Counted from the stretch's first letter, positions 1 through 11,726 are shown. The stretch is 64,000 nt of DNA from Paraphaeosphaeria minitans (GCA_015832175.1 WJXW01000002.1:2418001-2482000), one strand, 5' to 3'. Notes: generated by a model not told the origin, from the sequence alone. Numbers and translations are program-made.

Positions 1-1412
1 ATCTGCCTCGTCCTGACCCACGACATCTGCAAGAGCTCGATGTGCCAGACTATCTCGTCGACCAGGAGGAAGTGCTCTTCATGCAAGTATTCGTTGAAGA
101 AGTCGGCATCTGGATGGACAGCATGGACGCCAAGAAACACTTCTCACGCCAACTTCCTTTCCATGCTCTGAAAGAACCCATGCTGCTGAACGCCTTTTTG
201 GCTTCTGGTGCGAGGCACCTTGCGCTGGTCAACAAACGGTATAGTCAAGACCGAGCGCTGAAATACTACGACAAGGCCACGAAACACCTACTGGATGCAT
301 TGCAGGACCCGAACCGAGATACTGTTCTTTGCGCCACTGCGGCTGTTATCCTGAATGTTTACGAAATCATGGGTGAGCGCGCTCTCCAACGCATGAATCA
401 CATTGCTGGCGCCCGAGCTCTCATCAAGGAGTGTGGTTGGAACGCTCGCTCGAGCGGTATCGGCGCCGCATGTTTCTGGCTCAATGTTGGCATGGAGCTG
501 CTCAGCTGTTTGCATTTCAACTGGCAGGTGGCCTGGGAACCTGACGAGTGGGGCATCGACATGAACCTTGAGCCAGAGACTGAAACTGGACGAGAGGAAA
601 CTTGGACCCACCGCATCGTATACATTGTCGCCAAAGTCTGCAACTTCCGCGCTTCAATACCCCGAGACGAGGAGTCCGCGAAACAGAGTGCGCAAGCGCG
701 ATACGTGAAGTGGCTCAGTCTCATAGAGTTGGCTGACAGATGGAACACGTGCATTCCTCGGACGATGCATCCCATGGCATATATGTATCCTGGTCAGACC
801 CTCTCGGGCTCATGCTTCCCTGAAGTCTGGCTGATAAAGCGAGCCAGTATAGTGGCACGCTTGTTTTATCACACCTGTATGTGCTTGCTAGCACAAATCA
901 ATCCTCTCCAAAATTCGCACTCTCCTGAGATGCATCAAATGCTTACCGAGCACTCGCACCTCATCTGCGGTATCAGCGCCCACGTCAAAGACCGTGGTGT
1001 TGCTTCCGTGGCCCTCCGCTCCCTCCACATCGCAGCCGAGTGTCTCACCCGCCGAGATGCTCAAGAAGAAGTCCTCACCATAGTCGACAAGATCCGCACA
1101 GAAACTGGTTGGCGTGTAGGATTCATCAACGACGAGCTCAAAGAGAAGTGGGGATGGAACAATCAGGAGCATCTGCCGGTTCAGGCGCCACAACAACAGC
1201 AGGCACCTACACCACGAATCCAACCTCAGCCACGCATGTATCCCATGATGAATCCCTTGGCCGGCGTTGATTTTAACAACGCTCAGCACCCCTACCAGGA
1301 ACATTACATACCACCGAACATTAATATAATGCAGCAGCAGGATCTGTTGCAGCAACACGGGGCAGCACAACAGCATCAACAAGTTTCAAACAATACCTAT
1401 CCTTACTACTAG
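1..1412 (+). CDS. Fungal-specific transcription factor, 3' part only
   Basis: The reading frame is open from the left edge of the window (first full codon at base 3) to a TAG at 1410-1412, giving at least 469 residues, so the 5' end with any Zn2Cys6 DNA-binding domain lies outside. The visible part is an alpha-helical region of the fungal-specific transcription factor type, resembling ARCA-like regulators. It includes a helical stretch around LLNAFLASGARHLAL and a block around DTVLCATAAVILNVYEIM. The last 90 residues are rich in Gln, Pro, Asn and Tyr, with runs such as QQQQ, and look disordered, as expected for an activation region. Regulators of this kind act in the nucleus; the target genes cannot be told. 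The family call rests on overall pattern, not on one diagnostic motif, and the DNA-binding domain is not seen. Confidence 0.75.
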   Translation, partial: LPRPDPRHLQELDVPDYLVDQEEVLFMQVFVEEVGIWMDSMDAKKHFSRQLPFHALKEPMLLNAFLASGARHLALVNKRYSQDRALKYYDKATKHLLDALQDPNRDTVLCATAAVILNVYEIMGERALQRMNHIAGARALIKECGWNARSSGIGAACFWLNVGMELLSCLHFNWQVAWEPDEWGIDMNLEPETETGREETWTHRIVYIVAKVCNFRASIPRDEESAKQSAQARYVKWLSLIELADRWNTCIPRTMHPMAYMYPGQTLSGSCFPEVWLIKRASIVARLFYHTCMCLLAQINPLQNSHSPEMHQMLTEHSHLICGISAHVKDRGVASVALRSLHIAAECLTRRDAQEEVLTIVDKIRTETGWRVGFINDELKEKWGWNNQEHLPVQAPQQQQAPTPRIQPQPRMYPMMNPLAGVDFNNAQHPYQEHYIPPNINIMQQQDLLQQHGAAQQHQQVSNNTYPYY

Positions 1413-3760
1413 GAAGAGAAGGATACTGAATTGAAGCATGTCCGTCCATGCTTGGATTCATCGCCGTTGTCAGAAGTGCAATCTTGGAACTCCGATTCGG
1501 GCTCTTCGTATCCGTCCGTGAACCGATCGTCCACCCGCCGCAGAGACTCTGGCAATCCGGAGAGTATCATTGAGGCGCGCCCAGCGCCCCCGAGTTGGAA
1601 CTTGAAAGGCCTCACGACATGGCGGAGAGTTGACTCGCGGGTGTTTCCGTACTTTGAAAACGGGTGGCCGTTACCAGTCAACATACACTTCTCAAATCCG
1701 GATCCATTCCACCAGCTTCACAGTGCGCACCGTCTAGCACGACTTTACCCTCCACCGCCTTGCTCGCCTTGCTCACAGCCGCAGCCTTTCACCTGGGAAC
1801 TGGATCACGATACAGCCTCCAAGAACTTTGGCTGCGGTACCAGCTTGTGCTAGTCCAATCGTTGGCAACAAGTGGTCACGGAACGGCATTTTTCATCTTC
1901 ACAGTACGTCTTTCTTACGGTGGACGCAACATACCAACCCACGTCACACTACCCTTCCCATGACGCATGTCTTCTTCATGCACACTGTTGTAAAATAGGT
2001 ACCTTTCACTTTTTCACTACACTTTCTTCGTCCCTTTGAAAGCAAACATGAAATATCACGACTGCTTCGGTCTTTTGCATTAGGCGTTTGGGAAAATACA
2101 TGTTAGCGTCCTTGTTGTGTTTTGGATTTTATTTGGCGACTTTTCGGTCGCGTTGTACTACTATTTACGGCGATACCTTTGCTTGAGCTTGGACGGCTGT
2201 GTGAACGCTATTGTATTGCGTGGGTCGTGTGCGGCAGTAGGGTGTGGGGGGTTATTCGGGGGCGTGGGAGGTAGTCAGTGGGGAAGATACAAAGGCGGTG
2301 GTACGAAGGAATCAGAATGTGTTGAGATGAATGTTTGCTTGCGTTGAAAAGAGCCGTAACTGTATCCGTGTGAATGTGGGAGCTTTTGCGGTATCTACCG
2401 ACTGCAATTGTTCTGGACAAGTGCCATTCATGGATACCTCGCCTAGGGAGCTACACTGAGATTGAAGTGGAAAGAAACACGAGAGGTGGATCTGTTTTGG
2501 AAGGCGAAGTCCTTTTGACAAAGGAGATGCTGTAGGTAATCGCCTTGTTGAACTCAAAACATGGAGACTTGTGTCCAAAAGGGTAGTCAGAATGTAGCAT
2601 CATTTCATGCCGTGTGCAGATCGTCGGCCTCCCAAGCCGAGAAAGACGCCAATCTGGCGGAATGAAAGGCATCCTTGACGCAAGGAGAGACTTCAATCGC
2701 CTTTTCGAAGCGAAGCATAAAACGCCGTTGGGGGGAAGGAAAAAAAAAGAAGCATGCTAGGCCTTTGAGGTCGTGGGCAAGTCATGGGTCTCTGAATACA
2801 TCGTCTGCTCGTATCCTGACGTTCGAACAGAATAGGCACAAATAGGGTCGGCTTTTGGAGTGCTCAACTCAAATGTGCAGTGCCTGGGCGAACGTTGCTG
2901 ATAAGTCATGCGGTTCCCAAGTTCTCTGGCAAACCCCGTTTATGCTATTCCCTATGCGGGTTTTCTTGTTCTTAGTTTGCCTCGTTGGGATTTGTTGTCG
3001 CTGTCGGATGTTTCATTGGAAAGGTGTGTGGCATTGAAGCAGTTAGTGAGTTCTAGCACATTCTATAGTGAAGATAAAGAGCAAGCCTAAGTTTTAGTAG
3101 AAGGTGACATCATGCATTACGAGTTTAGGTGCAATGATAAGAATGTTGTTCGTGTCTAATGTGGTAAGCTTAGTGCACTGTTAACGAAGAGGGGAATAGG
3201 GAGATTAGCGACGTTCCGTTTATAGTTGTGTTCTAGATCGCACTTGAGATGTACGGAACAACGTGAGACTGCACTTAGGAACTGCATTATTTTGTTGAGC
3301 TTAAGCGATGTGAGCGATCCACGTGCCTAGATCTTTAAGGCTAGTTTGAGTCTATCGAACTCGCCTTCCGCTCTCTTGTTAACACTAGCCTTAACGTAGA
3401 ATTTAGGGACTTTCTTTTCGTCTCCTAAATAAGTTTTAAGGGTAGAAGGAGGTCAAATATATTAGCAAGTTGGGTTAAATATGTATAGCTACACTCTCTC
3501 CCTGTTTCCCGACCGAGGTATGTCTGTTTCCAGTAAGTGCAGAACAGTTGAGATCAAATCATTAAATTCTTTTTTTGCATCTACAAACTGGATAAAGTCG
3601 GAAAAACGAAAAGCAAAATCATGTCCACAACAAGGTATCCCCTCAGCCAAAAATAATCCGAGAATGGACAAGATCGAAATGGCCCCCGAGAGCGCAAATT
3701 GTATATCGTACGTGGCTAAAATGCAAACCCCGAAACCCGATTCGCGAACCCCATCTGGGG
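1413..3760. other. Intergenic, no supported gene
   Basis: About 2.3 kb between the transcription factor stop and the decayed F-box-like copy. Short open frames occur on both strands, but none shows a recognisable domain, plausible splice structure or consistent coding character. The first few hundred bases are presumably the 3' UTR and terminator of the upstream gene. A poly-A-rich stretch lies near 2738-2750. Confidence 0.6.
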
Positions 3761-4676
3761 TCACTCCAATCCCCGTCGTGGTCCCCATTCGCCAGAAGTG
3801 TTGGAGAACACTACCTCAACCTGCGCGCCAAGTGTTCTCCTCAGCACTCCCTGCAACGTCCTCATAGCTTGTCGATACCGTACCTCTCTACCATCGCGAC
3901 AGAAATGCCGTACGTCATTTTCAGCGCATTCGATGGTCAAACTCTCCAGGTTCTTGGAAGCTGCGAAGAACGTCGCGAGGTTATTCAGAACGTTCTTTGG
4001 AACCATGTCATCATATGGCTGGATGTATCGCCTCAGCCGGACTGAGGAGATGGCCAGAATGTTTACCAGGTCTAAAGTATTCAGGTTGGTGCATCCACGA
4101 AGGAGGCCCAATAACTTCGCAATGGTCCGAGAGTCGCGAGAGGCAAATCTGCACTGAATGTCTGTGCGAGCGTCCGAGAGCTTGAGGGAGGTGACCGAGG
4201 CGCGCCCCTCGGGACCAATACGCATCATAAAACTAATACATGGACCGAGGTACGGGAACTTGTTCTTAGTATCGGGCGTGTCGACTGAGAAATCGAACTT
4301 GTTGTTGGCGTAGAAGAAAGGCAGTGCCTCATTTCTGGTTTGCCTGTTGAGCGAGCTCAGGCTGTACAATACCCTTCATGCGTTGTAACCGGTCACTTTA
4401 TTGAAGACATGATGTTTTGGTTGGCTATTCGATACGATAGCCTCGCGGTGCTTCATGTGGAAGATGCCACCCTTTTTCTTATCGGCGTAGCGGGTTCGTA
4501 AATCCTATTGCGAATCTTAGCCGGGAGAGAGGCCCAGGAGACGCGCTCTTTCTCAGCAAGTCGGTGTGTGTTTTCTGGTCTTGCTGCATTGTAGAGGATT
4601 TGGCGCGGTTTGATCTGGTATCTTGGACGGTTGGGGTTCTGCTTTCCACACTTGCCTGGACTGCGCTTTTAGGCAT
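3761..4676 (-). pseudogene. Decayed F-box-like/2EXR-type family gene
   Basis: A protein of the large filamentous-fungal F-box-like family can be followed only by changing frame. It starts at an ATG at 4676-4674 (MPKSAVQASV...). A second frame from about 4554 reads SWASLPAKIRNRIYE, the typical LPxEIRNxIYE opening of this family. A third frame from about 4474 reads GGIFHMKHREAIV up to VTGYNA, followed by an in-frame TGA at 4378-4376. The same frame then resumes as LYSLSSLNRQTRNEALPFFY and runs 200 residues to a stop at 3761. The gaps between segments are far too short for introns. So at least two frame shifts and one stop separate pieces that make sense together. Function in the family is mostly unknown (some members bind SKP1 as substrate adaptors). 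This copy is probably not functional. Confidence 0.7.
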
Positions 4677-5078
4677 GGTGTATGGCGCCTGGCCTTGTGT
4701 CCGGTATGTTGGTCGAGTGCTGTGCGAGTAGGTAGAAAAGTAGAAATAACAGTACTCCAGAGCTCCTGGGCCCTGGCCGTAACATGACCCTGACAACCTA
4801 AACTCCAAGCTCAAACGCAACAAAAGACCGAGACCACCTCAAATGACCACATATAAAAGGATATCATGTGAGACAGCAAAGGACTTTAGAACACCAGATG
4901 AGTCCCACTCAGACCTGTTACCCAATCTTCGTTTGCTCCGGTTGTGTCACAAAGTACCCTTCTTCATCTCTATCATGATGCCTCCGCCACCCGCATAGGC
5001 ACACTCTTTTCAATATCTACCCTCGCGATGCTCTTCTCCATTTAATCCTACCCTCTCGATGTTGGATTGCTTGCTAGC
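4677..5078. other. Intergenic between two decayed genes
   Basis: About 400 bases with no supported gene, lying between the F-box-like pseudogene and the 3' end of the PTH11-like pseudogene, both on the minus strand. It would include the promoter region of the former and the terminator of the latter. Confidence 0.5.
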
Positions 5079-5983
5079 CTAATTCGCCCCATCCAGTCGG
5101 CTGAATCCGTACTGTCTAACAAATGTCCTAAACGAAGGCAAGCACACCGCCAAGATGGAAGAGATCTCGACCAGCGCCCACACATCGATGGTATGCGTGA
5201 TGCTAGCCCTTGAAATGGACTGCACCAGCTTCAGGGAATTGAAGCGCACGAGTGCCGTGATGATGGGAACGCTGCCCATGATGAAGGCGAAGGCGAGGCC
5301 GGCGCGCTGGGTCCGGTTAAGCTTGGTTGTGAGAAGCGTGCTGATTGACATGCTCAGGATAACAACGTCGGTTACTATGTTTGTGAATGTGGATATAGCG
5401 ACGCTGAAAATGCTGTGCACAGCAGAGCATAAGTGCTCGCTTGGAGGCGGGGACCAGTTCGAAGAGGTTGGCGTGCACCAGAATGGTATGAGGAACATGT
5501 GCAGCAAGGTTGCGGCAGTGAAGAGGCAAGCTGCTGCAAGTCCAAGTCAGGCTGTCGGACCCTTCAGAGGGAGGATGCTGTAATAAAAAGCCAGTAAAGA
5601 GGCTTTCGCGCTCCAGAGGCTGATGTAGATGAAAAATAGGCTTATCCAGGAGACGTAAAGGAGGTGACCTGACAGTGATTCCAGAACGCTATAATATCGT
5701 GTTTGCTGTGGAGCGTGCAGGTATTGCATGCGGAGATTGTTCTTCCATATGTTTATGGAAATGAGTACGCAGCCCGAGAGCCAGGCGAGTATAAGGAAGC
5801 TGTCGGCGACGATAGATGCGATCGTGCTGAGGCCGTAATTTCGTGTGCGCATCGAGACGCGGATCAGAATTAGTATAAGTGACACTGTCATAAGCGTCCA
5901 ATCTAGGACAATAAAGCCTCCTTCAGAAGGTATTAGCTAGTGTAACTAGCGGTTCGGAGAAGGGATAGCTTACTCAAAGGCAT
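5079..5983 (-). pseudogene. Rhodopsin-fold (PTH11-like) 7-TM protein with in-frame stop
   Basis: A short first exon (ATG at 5983, 10 nt, MPL plus one base) joins by a 53-nt intron (5973-5921, GTAAGC...CTGAAG) to a long second exon. The frame encodes seven hydrophobic segments, in order around FIVLDWTLMTVSLILILI, IVADSFLILAWLSGCVLI, LLYVSWISLFFIYISLW, LGLAAACLFTAATLLHMF, AVHSIFSVAISTFTNIV, AGLAFAFIMGSVPIITALV and VEISSILAVCLPSF. This matches the fungal integral membrane rhodopsin-fold family that includes PTH11-like receptors; a CFEM domain is absent. A single in-frame TGA at 5549-5547 lies between segments three and four. Both sides continue in the same frame, and no intron of workable size could remove it. 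It is most simply a recently inactivated gene or a sequence error. No other disabling change was seen. Confidence 0.75.
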
Positions 5984-7387
5984 GTCAATATCCGTGTAAA
6001 CCATCTTATATGTTTAGAAAGGCCGACTAGAGACGCAGTTCCTAGGGACACCTTTAGTTAATAGTACTAAATAGATGACAAAGTAGTTCGATGCTGATGG
6101 TGTTGCGTAGTATAAGAGAGGCAAGGATCTGATTTGTGTATGTAATAACACCAGCACCAGGCTGAGAGGTTGTCGATGTTAGATACACGAAGCTGCGGAT
6201 AACAATCCTTCTCTTGCACTTGGAAAGACGACCCAAGACGCTAAGACATAAATTCGACCCACCACCATAGTGTAACCGTCGGCAACCACGTTCATTGTCT
6301 CAAGCCAGCTCCGATGCCACCGACCAACCAGTGTCCACGAGACTAAACACCCTTCGCAGTAAGGTTCCCAAAGCGTCAGTGACAGCTTCACCTCCATTAC
6401 GTTAATCGACCAATACTATCTCAGCTCTTTCATTTCCAAGCTGCACGTAAGCAATCAAGCTTTTTACTATTGCCATTGTGTATAGACGCACTGCTAAACC
6501 TGATTCGTGGGGGCGTGCAGACAGAAACGTTTACCCTAGCTGCCGTATGCCAACAATATTCAGCCCTTAAGTAAGCCGCCGCCTTGAAAGTCAGCACAAA
6601 ATAGCTGTAATTGCACGGCAAGCTCCACGTTCCTATGAATGTCTCTGCCATAGGACTTGGGCTTGACGTTGTACCGGTCATGATGCTAGATTGAAAGCCG
6701 GTGAGAGGCCATCGCAAGATTCTGAGAGGAATTTCTAGGGGAGAATTGAGTTGGAACGTCATCACTGATGGGCCACTGTGTGTTTGGTGAATTCGTTGAC
6801 GGATCACTGCGGCCTGTTTGCTAATGCCACTTTGCAAATATTTCCTGTAATCTTTGGACGGTGTACTCATCTCTCCGGAACCAGAAATTATCGAAGGTCA
6901 TGGACAAACTCGATGTAATCTCATTGGCAAATGGTTCAATCGATGCACAGTCGTAGCTGCATCATACGGCGTTTTCTCCCCAGCCTTGCGTTGGCTGCGC
7001 GAGACGAAAGATTGTGAACAACCTGCAATACGGAACGCACATTAGGGATACATTCATGAAACAATCTGTCAGCGCATGGCCAGGCACTTGTTTGGATACT
7101 GGGAGCTGTGAGGCTGAGACCATAGAAATGCCACTCTCACCACGATTGTATACTTCCGAGGTTACTAGCATAAGCCCGCGGAGAATGTCCGCGCACATGG
7201 AAGGCTGCAAGCGGCTTGACGTGGAACACTAGGATTGAGTTGAAGCAATGACGGCTATGCCTGCCGACTAGGCACTTTCAGATGGCTGTAGGTATATACA
7301 TTTACGAGGCTTATTTATACAGCGGGTTTTCTCATTGGCCAGGTTTGCCGCTAGAGTCCCTGGAGATTGTACAATGAGTAGTGGAGA
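5984..7387. other. Intergenic, no supported gene
   Basis: About 1.4 kb between the PTH11-like pseudogene and the 3' end of the SHE9-like gene. A 146-codon open frame on the minus strand (6870-6430) begins with an ATG but has no recognisable domain, and its amino-acid composition is unconvincing. I do not call it. Confidence 0.5.
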
Positions 7388-9215
7388 CTACTCGTGGAGT
7401 ATTATCGCAACAACGGCAGCAGTTATGACAGCACCGGCAGCAGCCCCTTGAAGGATGGCAGCGGTGTAGTCTATCCGCCGCATAGAGATCGTACGTTCGC
7501 TAATCATATCTGTGGCGATGTATGCGATCCTGTCTTGCCAGGACTCCGGCGTGGATGGGGCGCTGCTTCGGACCTCTTCCTCAACTTTGATGGACTCCGG
7601 CAAACCCTTTATTTCCTCCGTGACTAAGGGCGCTGTAGACTTAATAGCCGGAACTTCGGCTGGGTCAGGCGAAGGCGTTATGACTGCAGGCGGTGCTTCA
7701 GTCACCTTGGCTGGCTGTTCGGAAGAGGCATTTAGGCCTTGTTGGATCGGAGATGCTGTGTCAACTACCTCCACGATAGCTGGGCTCTTGATGACAGGCG
7801 CACTCAATTTCTCGGCCACCTTTTCGGCCCCAACCGCGACGATGGGTGTAGCTGCAGCTGTCAAAGGTTCCACAGCAGCAGGTTTTTGGGCCTCTAAAGT
7901 GGCTCTGATCTCGCGCACCATCCTACGCCGCCTCCAAGGCTCAATCACTATCATTGTCGCCAACAATAGGAAGATGTTGAGACCCATCAAGCCGAAAGTC
8001 ACCCACGTACTGTTGCGTCTGATGGTGTCACTCCAGATCTGTTCCTCGTGGTATTGTGCACGTTCACGCTTTTCCAGCCGGGATCGCGCCTCTTCCAGTG
8101 CATTTTCGGCTTGTGCGATGGAATCTTTGGCTTCTCGTACGGCCTGATCGTTGATGTGTTCGGACCTGATCAATGACATGTATCGCTCCAGGTCAGAGTC
8201 GGACCACGAGTGTTTGCGTTCTAGCAGTGCGACGACCTCTTTCTGCGCTGATGCCTGCTTAGAAAGAGCGACATCGAGGGCTTGCTTGGCTTCCTCTATC
8301 GCAGCGCGACGGGTTTTCACGAGTTTCTCTACACTTTCGTTAGCCGTAATCCCGGCCTATTGTGGCTGCCGCCCTACCTTGGTCCTTGATTTCCCGCTTC
8401 AGAGCTTCGATGCCAGAATAGTCGGTCCCTGTGTACGTGTTGACCTTGTGCGTGACCACTGCGAGTTTGGGTAGGACATCGTCCATCAAGTCCTGGAACC
8501 GCTTCGACAGATCCCATCGTTGTGCTTGGTGATGCGACGGCAATTGGTCCGCTGCGACGCGCTCAATGTTGTCTTTCATCGCATCTCTGGTAGACCTGTT
8601 GCTGTGGTTATCAGCACTGCTGATCCATTCGTTCGTCGACGTAGGCGCGGATGTCGATGACGAGGCTTCGGCGACATGTGGCGAAGGCCTGCTTCCTGTT
8701 GTTGGCGTTGGAGATCCAAGTTCGACCACGTCCGGCAACGACTTCTTCTGAGGTCGGGCCTCCCGTTCCTTATCCCGTCTCTCCTCTTCTAGCCGTTCTC
8801 TCTCCTGACGCTCCTTCTCCTGTCGTTCTCTCTCTTGTCTTTCCTTCTCTAGCCTCTCCTTCTCCTTCCTTTCGAACTCCAGTCGCTCTTTCTCCAGCCG
8901 CTCCTTCTCTTGCCTTTCCCTCAGCGCTATGTCTGCCCGTACTCTGGCAAGTCTCTCCTCCGGAGTTTCATTGTCTGGTTTCGACTTACCATCATCCGAA
9001 GGTTGGTGCAGACTACGGCGACTCGACGCAAAGGATGGCCATTGGGGGCGGCGACTCGATCGAAAGGCTACGGAAGCTCGGCACTGGCATTGTAGACACA
9101 CTGACGACGCTCGAGATACGGAGTTGACTGCATGCGAAAACGATCGTGTTGGATGTTTGGACGCCCCTGCATTGGCGATTAAAGAGCGCTGCGCATGCTG
9201 AAGCAGCGGCCTCAT
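7388..9215 (-). CDS. SHE9: SHE9/MDM33-like mitochondrial inner membrane protein
   Basis: Two exons, 9215-8378 and 8328-7388, separated by a 49-nt intron (GTAGGG...GTGTAG), encode about 592 residues. The N-terminus is rich in Arg, Ser and Ala, consistent with a mitochondrial presequence. Residues about 80-150 form an extremely charged Glu/Arg/Lys coiled coil built of repeats such as EKERLEKERQERERQ. The region around QRWDLSKRFQDLMDDVLPKL, followed by a second coiled coil and a TM segment (STWVTFGLMGLNIFLLL), is the She9/Mdm33 core. A second hydrophobic stretch closes the protein near the C-terminus. In yeast this protein sits in the inner membrane and affects mitochondrial shape and division. 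Its start lies 230 bases from the start of the divergent HAD gene, so the two probably share a promoter region. The Glu/Arg-rich N-terminal insert makes it longer than the yeast protein. Confidence 0.85.
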
Positions 9216-9445
9216 CCTTATTATATCGGCTCACTCACATCAGACGCGTTGCAGCAGCAGCCCGCGGCAGAAAATACGAAGCTCTCCGAGCTTTGACGCA
9301 CCGCCAAGCCACATTGTCGATCTTACGCTGGGCCCTTCTTCCAAAGCGCGGAATTCCGATTGATTTTTCTCAACACCTACATCACGACGTATTCTAGCCA
9401 TATTTTCCGGTCACTTGTAAACCTCGCAGTCCATATTCGCCAAAG
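9216..9445. promoter_or_regulatory. Divergent promoter region, SHE9-like / HAD phosphatase
   Basis: Only 230 bases separate the start codons of two divergently transcribed genes, so regulatory elements of both must overlap here. No specific factor site is claimed. Confidence 0.45.
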
Positions 9446-10302
9446 ATGGGAATCCAAAATGCCGCAGCGGAGCTGCCCGCCATGAAGTCCAACCCCCAAG
9501 TTCGTGCCATGTGGCCGTTCCGACGCTCGGAATGCTAATCGATACCAAGTTCATCTTCTTCACCGACTTTGATGGCACCATTACGCTGCAGGACAGCAAT
9601 GATTTCTTGACTGATACGATCGGCTACGGCAAGGAGAGGCGCCGTAAGATGAACGTGGAATGTTTGGAAGACAAGATCTCCTTCCGGGACTCTTTCCGCG
9701 ACATGATGGACAGTGTGACCAAGCCGTACAGCGAGTGCATCCAGTACCTGGTCGACAACATCAAGCTGGACCCTGGATTTGCCGAGTTCTACCAGTGGTC
9801 GCTCGAGAACAACATTCCTGTTGTCGTTCTTTCATCTGGCATGGAACCCATTATCAAGGCTCTGCTGAAGAAGCTGGTCGGACCCGAATCTGAGAAGATG
9901 CAGGTCTTGGCAAACAACGCAGCACCGAGGGAAGGGAAGTCGATGGATGAAGAGGGTGGATGGGAGATCGTTTTCAGGCATCCGGAGAGTGGTTTCGGAC
10001 ACGACAAGTCCATTTGCCTGCGCCAATACTCTTCGCTCCCGGATGGCGTACGACCGACTATGTTCTACGCTGGAGATGGCGTTTCAGACCTGTCTGCAGC
10101 TCGCGAAACCGACTTGCTGTTTGCGAAGAAGGGACACGACCTCATCACCTACTGCGCTCGGGAGAACGTGCCATTCACAGTTTTTGCGGACTGGACGAAC
10201 ATCTTGGCCAAGTGCAAGGAGATTGTGGAAGGCAAGTCCAGCGTGAAGGAAGCCGCTCAGCAAGGCTTCGACGCATATAAAGCTGGTGCCGCTGGCATCT
10301 AG
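9446..10302 (+). CDS. HAD-superfamily phosphatase (DKMTPPase-like)
   Basis: Exon 1 (9446-9499) has the ATG in a good context (CAAAGATGG). A 50-nt intron (9500-9549) has a GCTAAT branch-like site 10 bases before CCAAG. Exon 2 runs to 10302, for 268 residues in all. The catalytic HAD motif I is FTDFDGTIT (nucleophile Asp and acid/base Asp). Motif II is VVVLSSGM. Motif IV is MFYAGDGVSDLSAA. The layout matches the class I HAD group annotated as 2,3-diketo-5-methylthio-1-phosphopentane phosphatase or PHOSPHO2-like. The natural substrate in fungi is not settled, so methionine salvage is possible but not shown. The start is chosen because the internal frame upstream of FIFFTDFDG would otherwise read through the intron. 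Confidence 0.85.
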
Positions 10303-10916
10303 CCCACGACGGCATGATGGTGTTGTCTGATGCACTGAGAGGCACTCGCATTTGGATTAGATCTGTTCCAGGAGCCACTTTTCAGAACACATAGATGATA
10401 GACACGACGGGCAAGATTTCATGGGCCGCAAGCAACATAATGACCATTCTCACGCAACCAGAAGTTTCATGTGCTTCGGCGTCGACTGCTACCTAGATTC
10501 ACTAGAAGCGCCTTCCAAGGAGGTCACGTGATGGCGGGGTACCTTTCTGGGCGCTGCATGTGCAGTGCTTCTACAAGGATTCCCTGCATCAGGCATTGCA
10601 TTGCCAGCACATACCGACTCGTTCCAGATTTGGATCTGCAACCATGAAAATCTGTGGATTGGACACTCCCTTTGACAATCTCTCTGTGCTGACCCGACGA
10701 AGCGCTGCTTAACCGTTGATCCTGACTTCTCCGCAGCACGGCCACCGCCAGTCTTACTATCGATACCCCGCCAAACCTCCTAAAGGCGCCCGCGAACGTA
10801 TTTTCCGCCGACGCGCTGAAATACATCAACGCGTCCCCTCCCGCACTGACTGCACATCATTTGCCTTCCACTTCACCCCCGGTTCCTGGCGACACAGCGA
10901 TTGACCGACCGCAACC
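10303..10916. other. Intergenic, 3' UTR and NECAP-like promoter
   Basis: About 600 bases between two plus-strand genes. No convincing gene. A CACGTGA motif lies at 10524-10530, a possible bHLH-type (E-box) site; this is only a sequence match. Confidence 0.4.
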
Positions 10917-11726
10917 ATGAATACCGACCCCCTCACCGGCGAGCCCCTGCCCCCAACCGCCATCCAGCGTATCCTGTACCTCGCGCCAAAAGTCCATGTA
11001 TACCAGATCCCACCCCTCACCTCCACAAAAGGCTACCAAGCATCATCTTGGACAGCCGACCCCAAACGCCAGATCTTCACTGCGCGTCTCCGCATCCTCG
11101 AAACCTCCATCCCCTCACCCACCGCGACCGATGACACCGCCGAGAAAGTATCCACAACGCTGCTGCTCGAAGATCCTTCCTCGGGCCAGCTCTTCGCAGC
11201 CGCGCCGTACACAGCACCAAACGTAGTCGAGCAAGCTCTAGACAGCAGCCGCTTCTTCGCCATAACAGTAGTAGGCGAGGGGCGAAAGGCGGTACTGGGC
11301 ATGGGCTTCGAAGAGCGCACCGAGGCCTTCGATTTCAACATCGCGCTGCAAGACGCGCGGCGCGCGCTCGGGTTCGAAGCGAATCCCAACGCTGCTGCGC
11401 CGGGGACGAAAGCGGCCTCCAAGGCCGCGGAGGAACCGAAGCGCGACTTTAGTCTCAAGGAGGGGCAGACGATCAGCATAAATTTCGGTGGGCTCAAGGG
11501 CAGGCGGGAACGACGGGAAGGCGACAGCAAGAGTCCTGAGCAGCAGAAGAGCGAGCAAGACGCCTTGTTCAGCATCAAGCCGCCTCCTGGGAGCGGAGGC
11601 GGCTTCCTGCCTCCGCCGCCAAGCGCAAAGAGCGTGAAGGAGGAGCGGAGAAGGAGTAGACAAATCTTTGAGCCAAAGCCGGAGGATCTAGGATTCGATG
11701 ATGGGGAGTTCGGCGAGTTCCAGTGA
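10917..11726 (+). CDS. NECAP-like adaptin-ear-binding coat protein
   Basis: An uninterrupted frame of 269 residues starts at an ATG in the context GCAACCATGA. It shows the NECAP PH-like domain: RILYLAPKVHVYQIPP near residue 20, KGYQASSWTADPKRQIFTAR, FFAITVVGEGRKAVLGMGF, and ERTEAFDFNIALQDARRALGF. The linker contains the conserved FSLKEGQTISINFGGLKG. The C-terminus is Pro-rich (GGGFLPPPPSAKSVKEE) and ends in acidic DDGEFGEFQ, like the short ear-binding motifs of animal NECAPs. NECAPs work in clathrin-mediated endocytosis with AP-2, so a role at the plasma membrane or endocytic vesicles is inferred. No intron is seen. Confidence 0.9.
   Translation: MNTDPLTGEPLPPTAIQRILYLAPKVHVYQIPPLTSTKGYQASSWTADPKRQIFTARLRILETSIPSPTATDDTAEKVSTTLLLEDPSSGQLFAAAPYTAPNVVEQALDSSRFFAITVVGEGRKAVLGMGFEERTEAFDFNIALQDARRALGFEANPNAAAPGTKAASKAAEEPKRDFSLKEGQTISINFGGLKGRRERREGDSKSPEQQKSEQDALFSIKPPPGSGGGFLPPPPSAKSVKEERRRSRQIFEPKPEDLGFDDGEFGEFQ

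Noticed and set aside
6430..6870. 146-codon minus-strand frame starting with ATG
   Set aside because: No recognisable domain, unconvincing composition and no splice extension; it fits chance in non-coding DNA.
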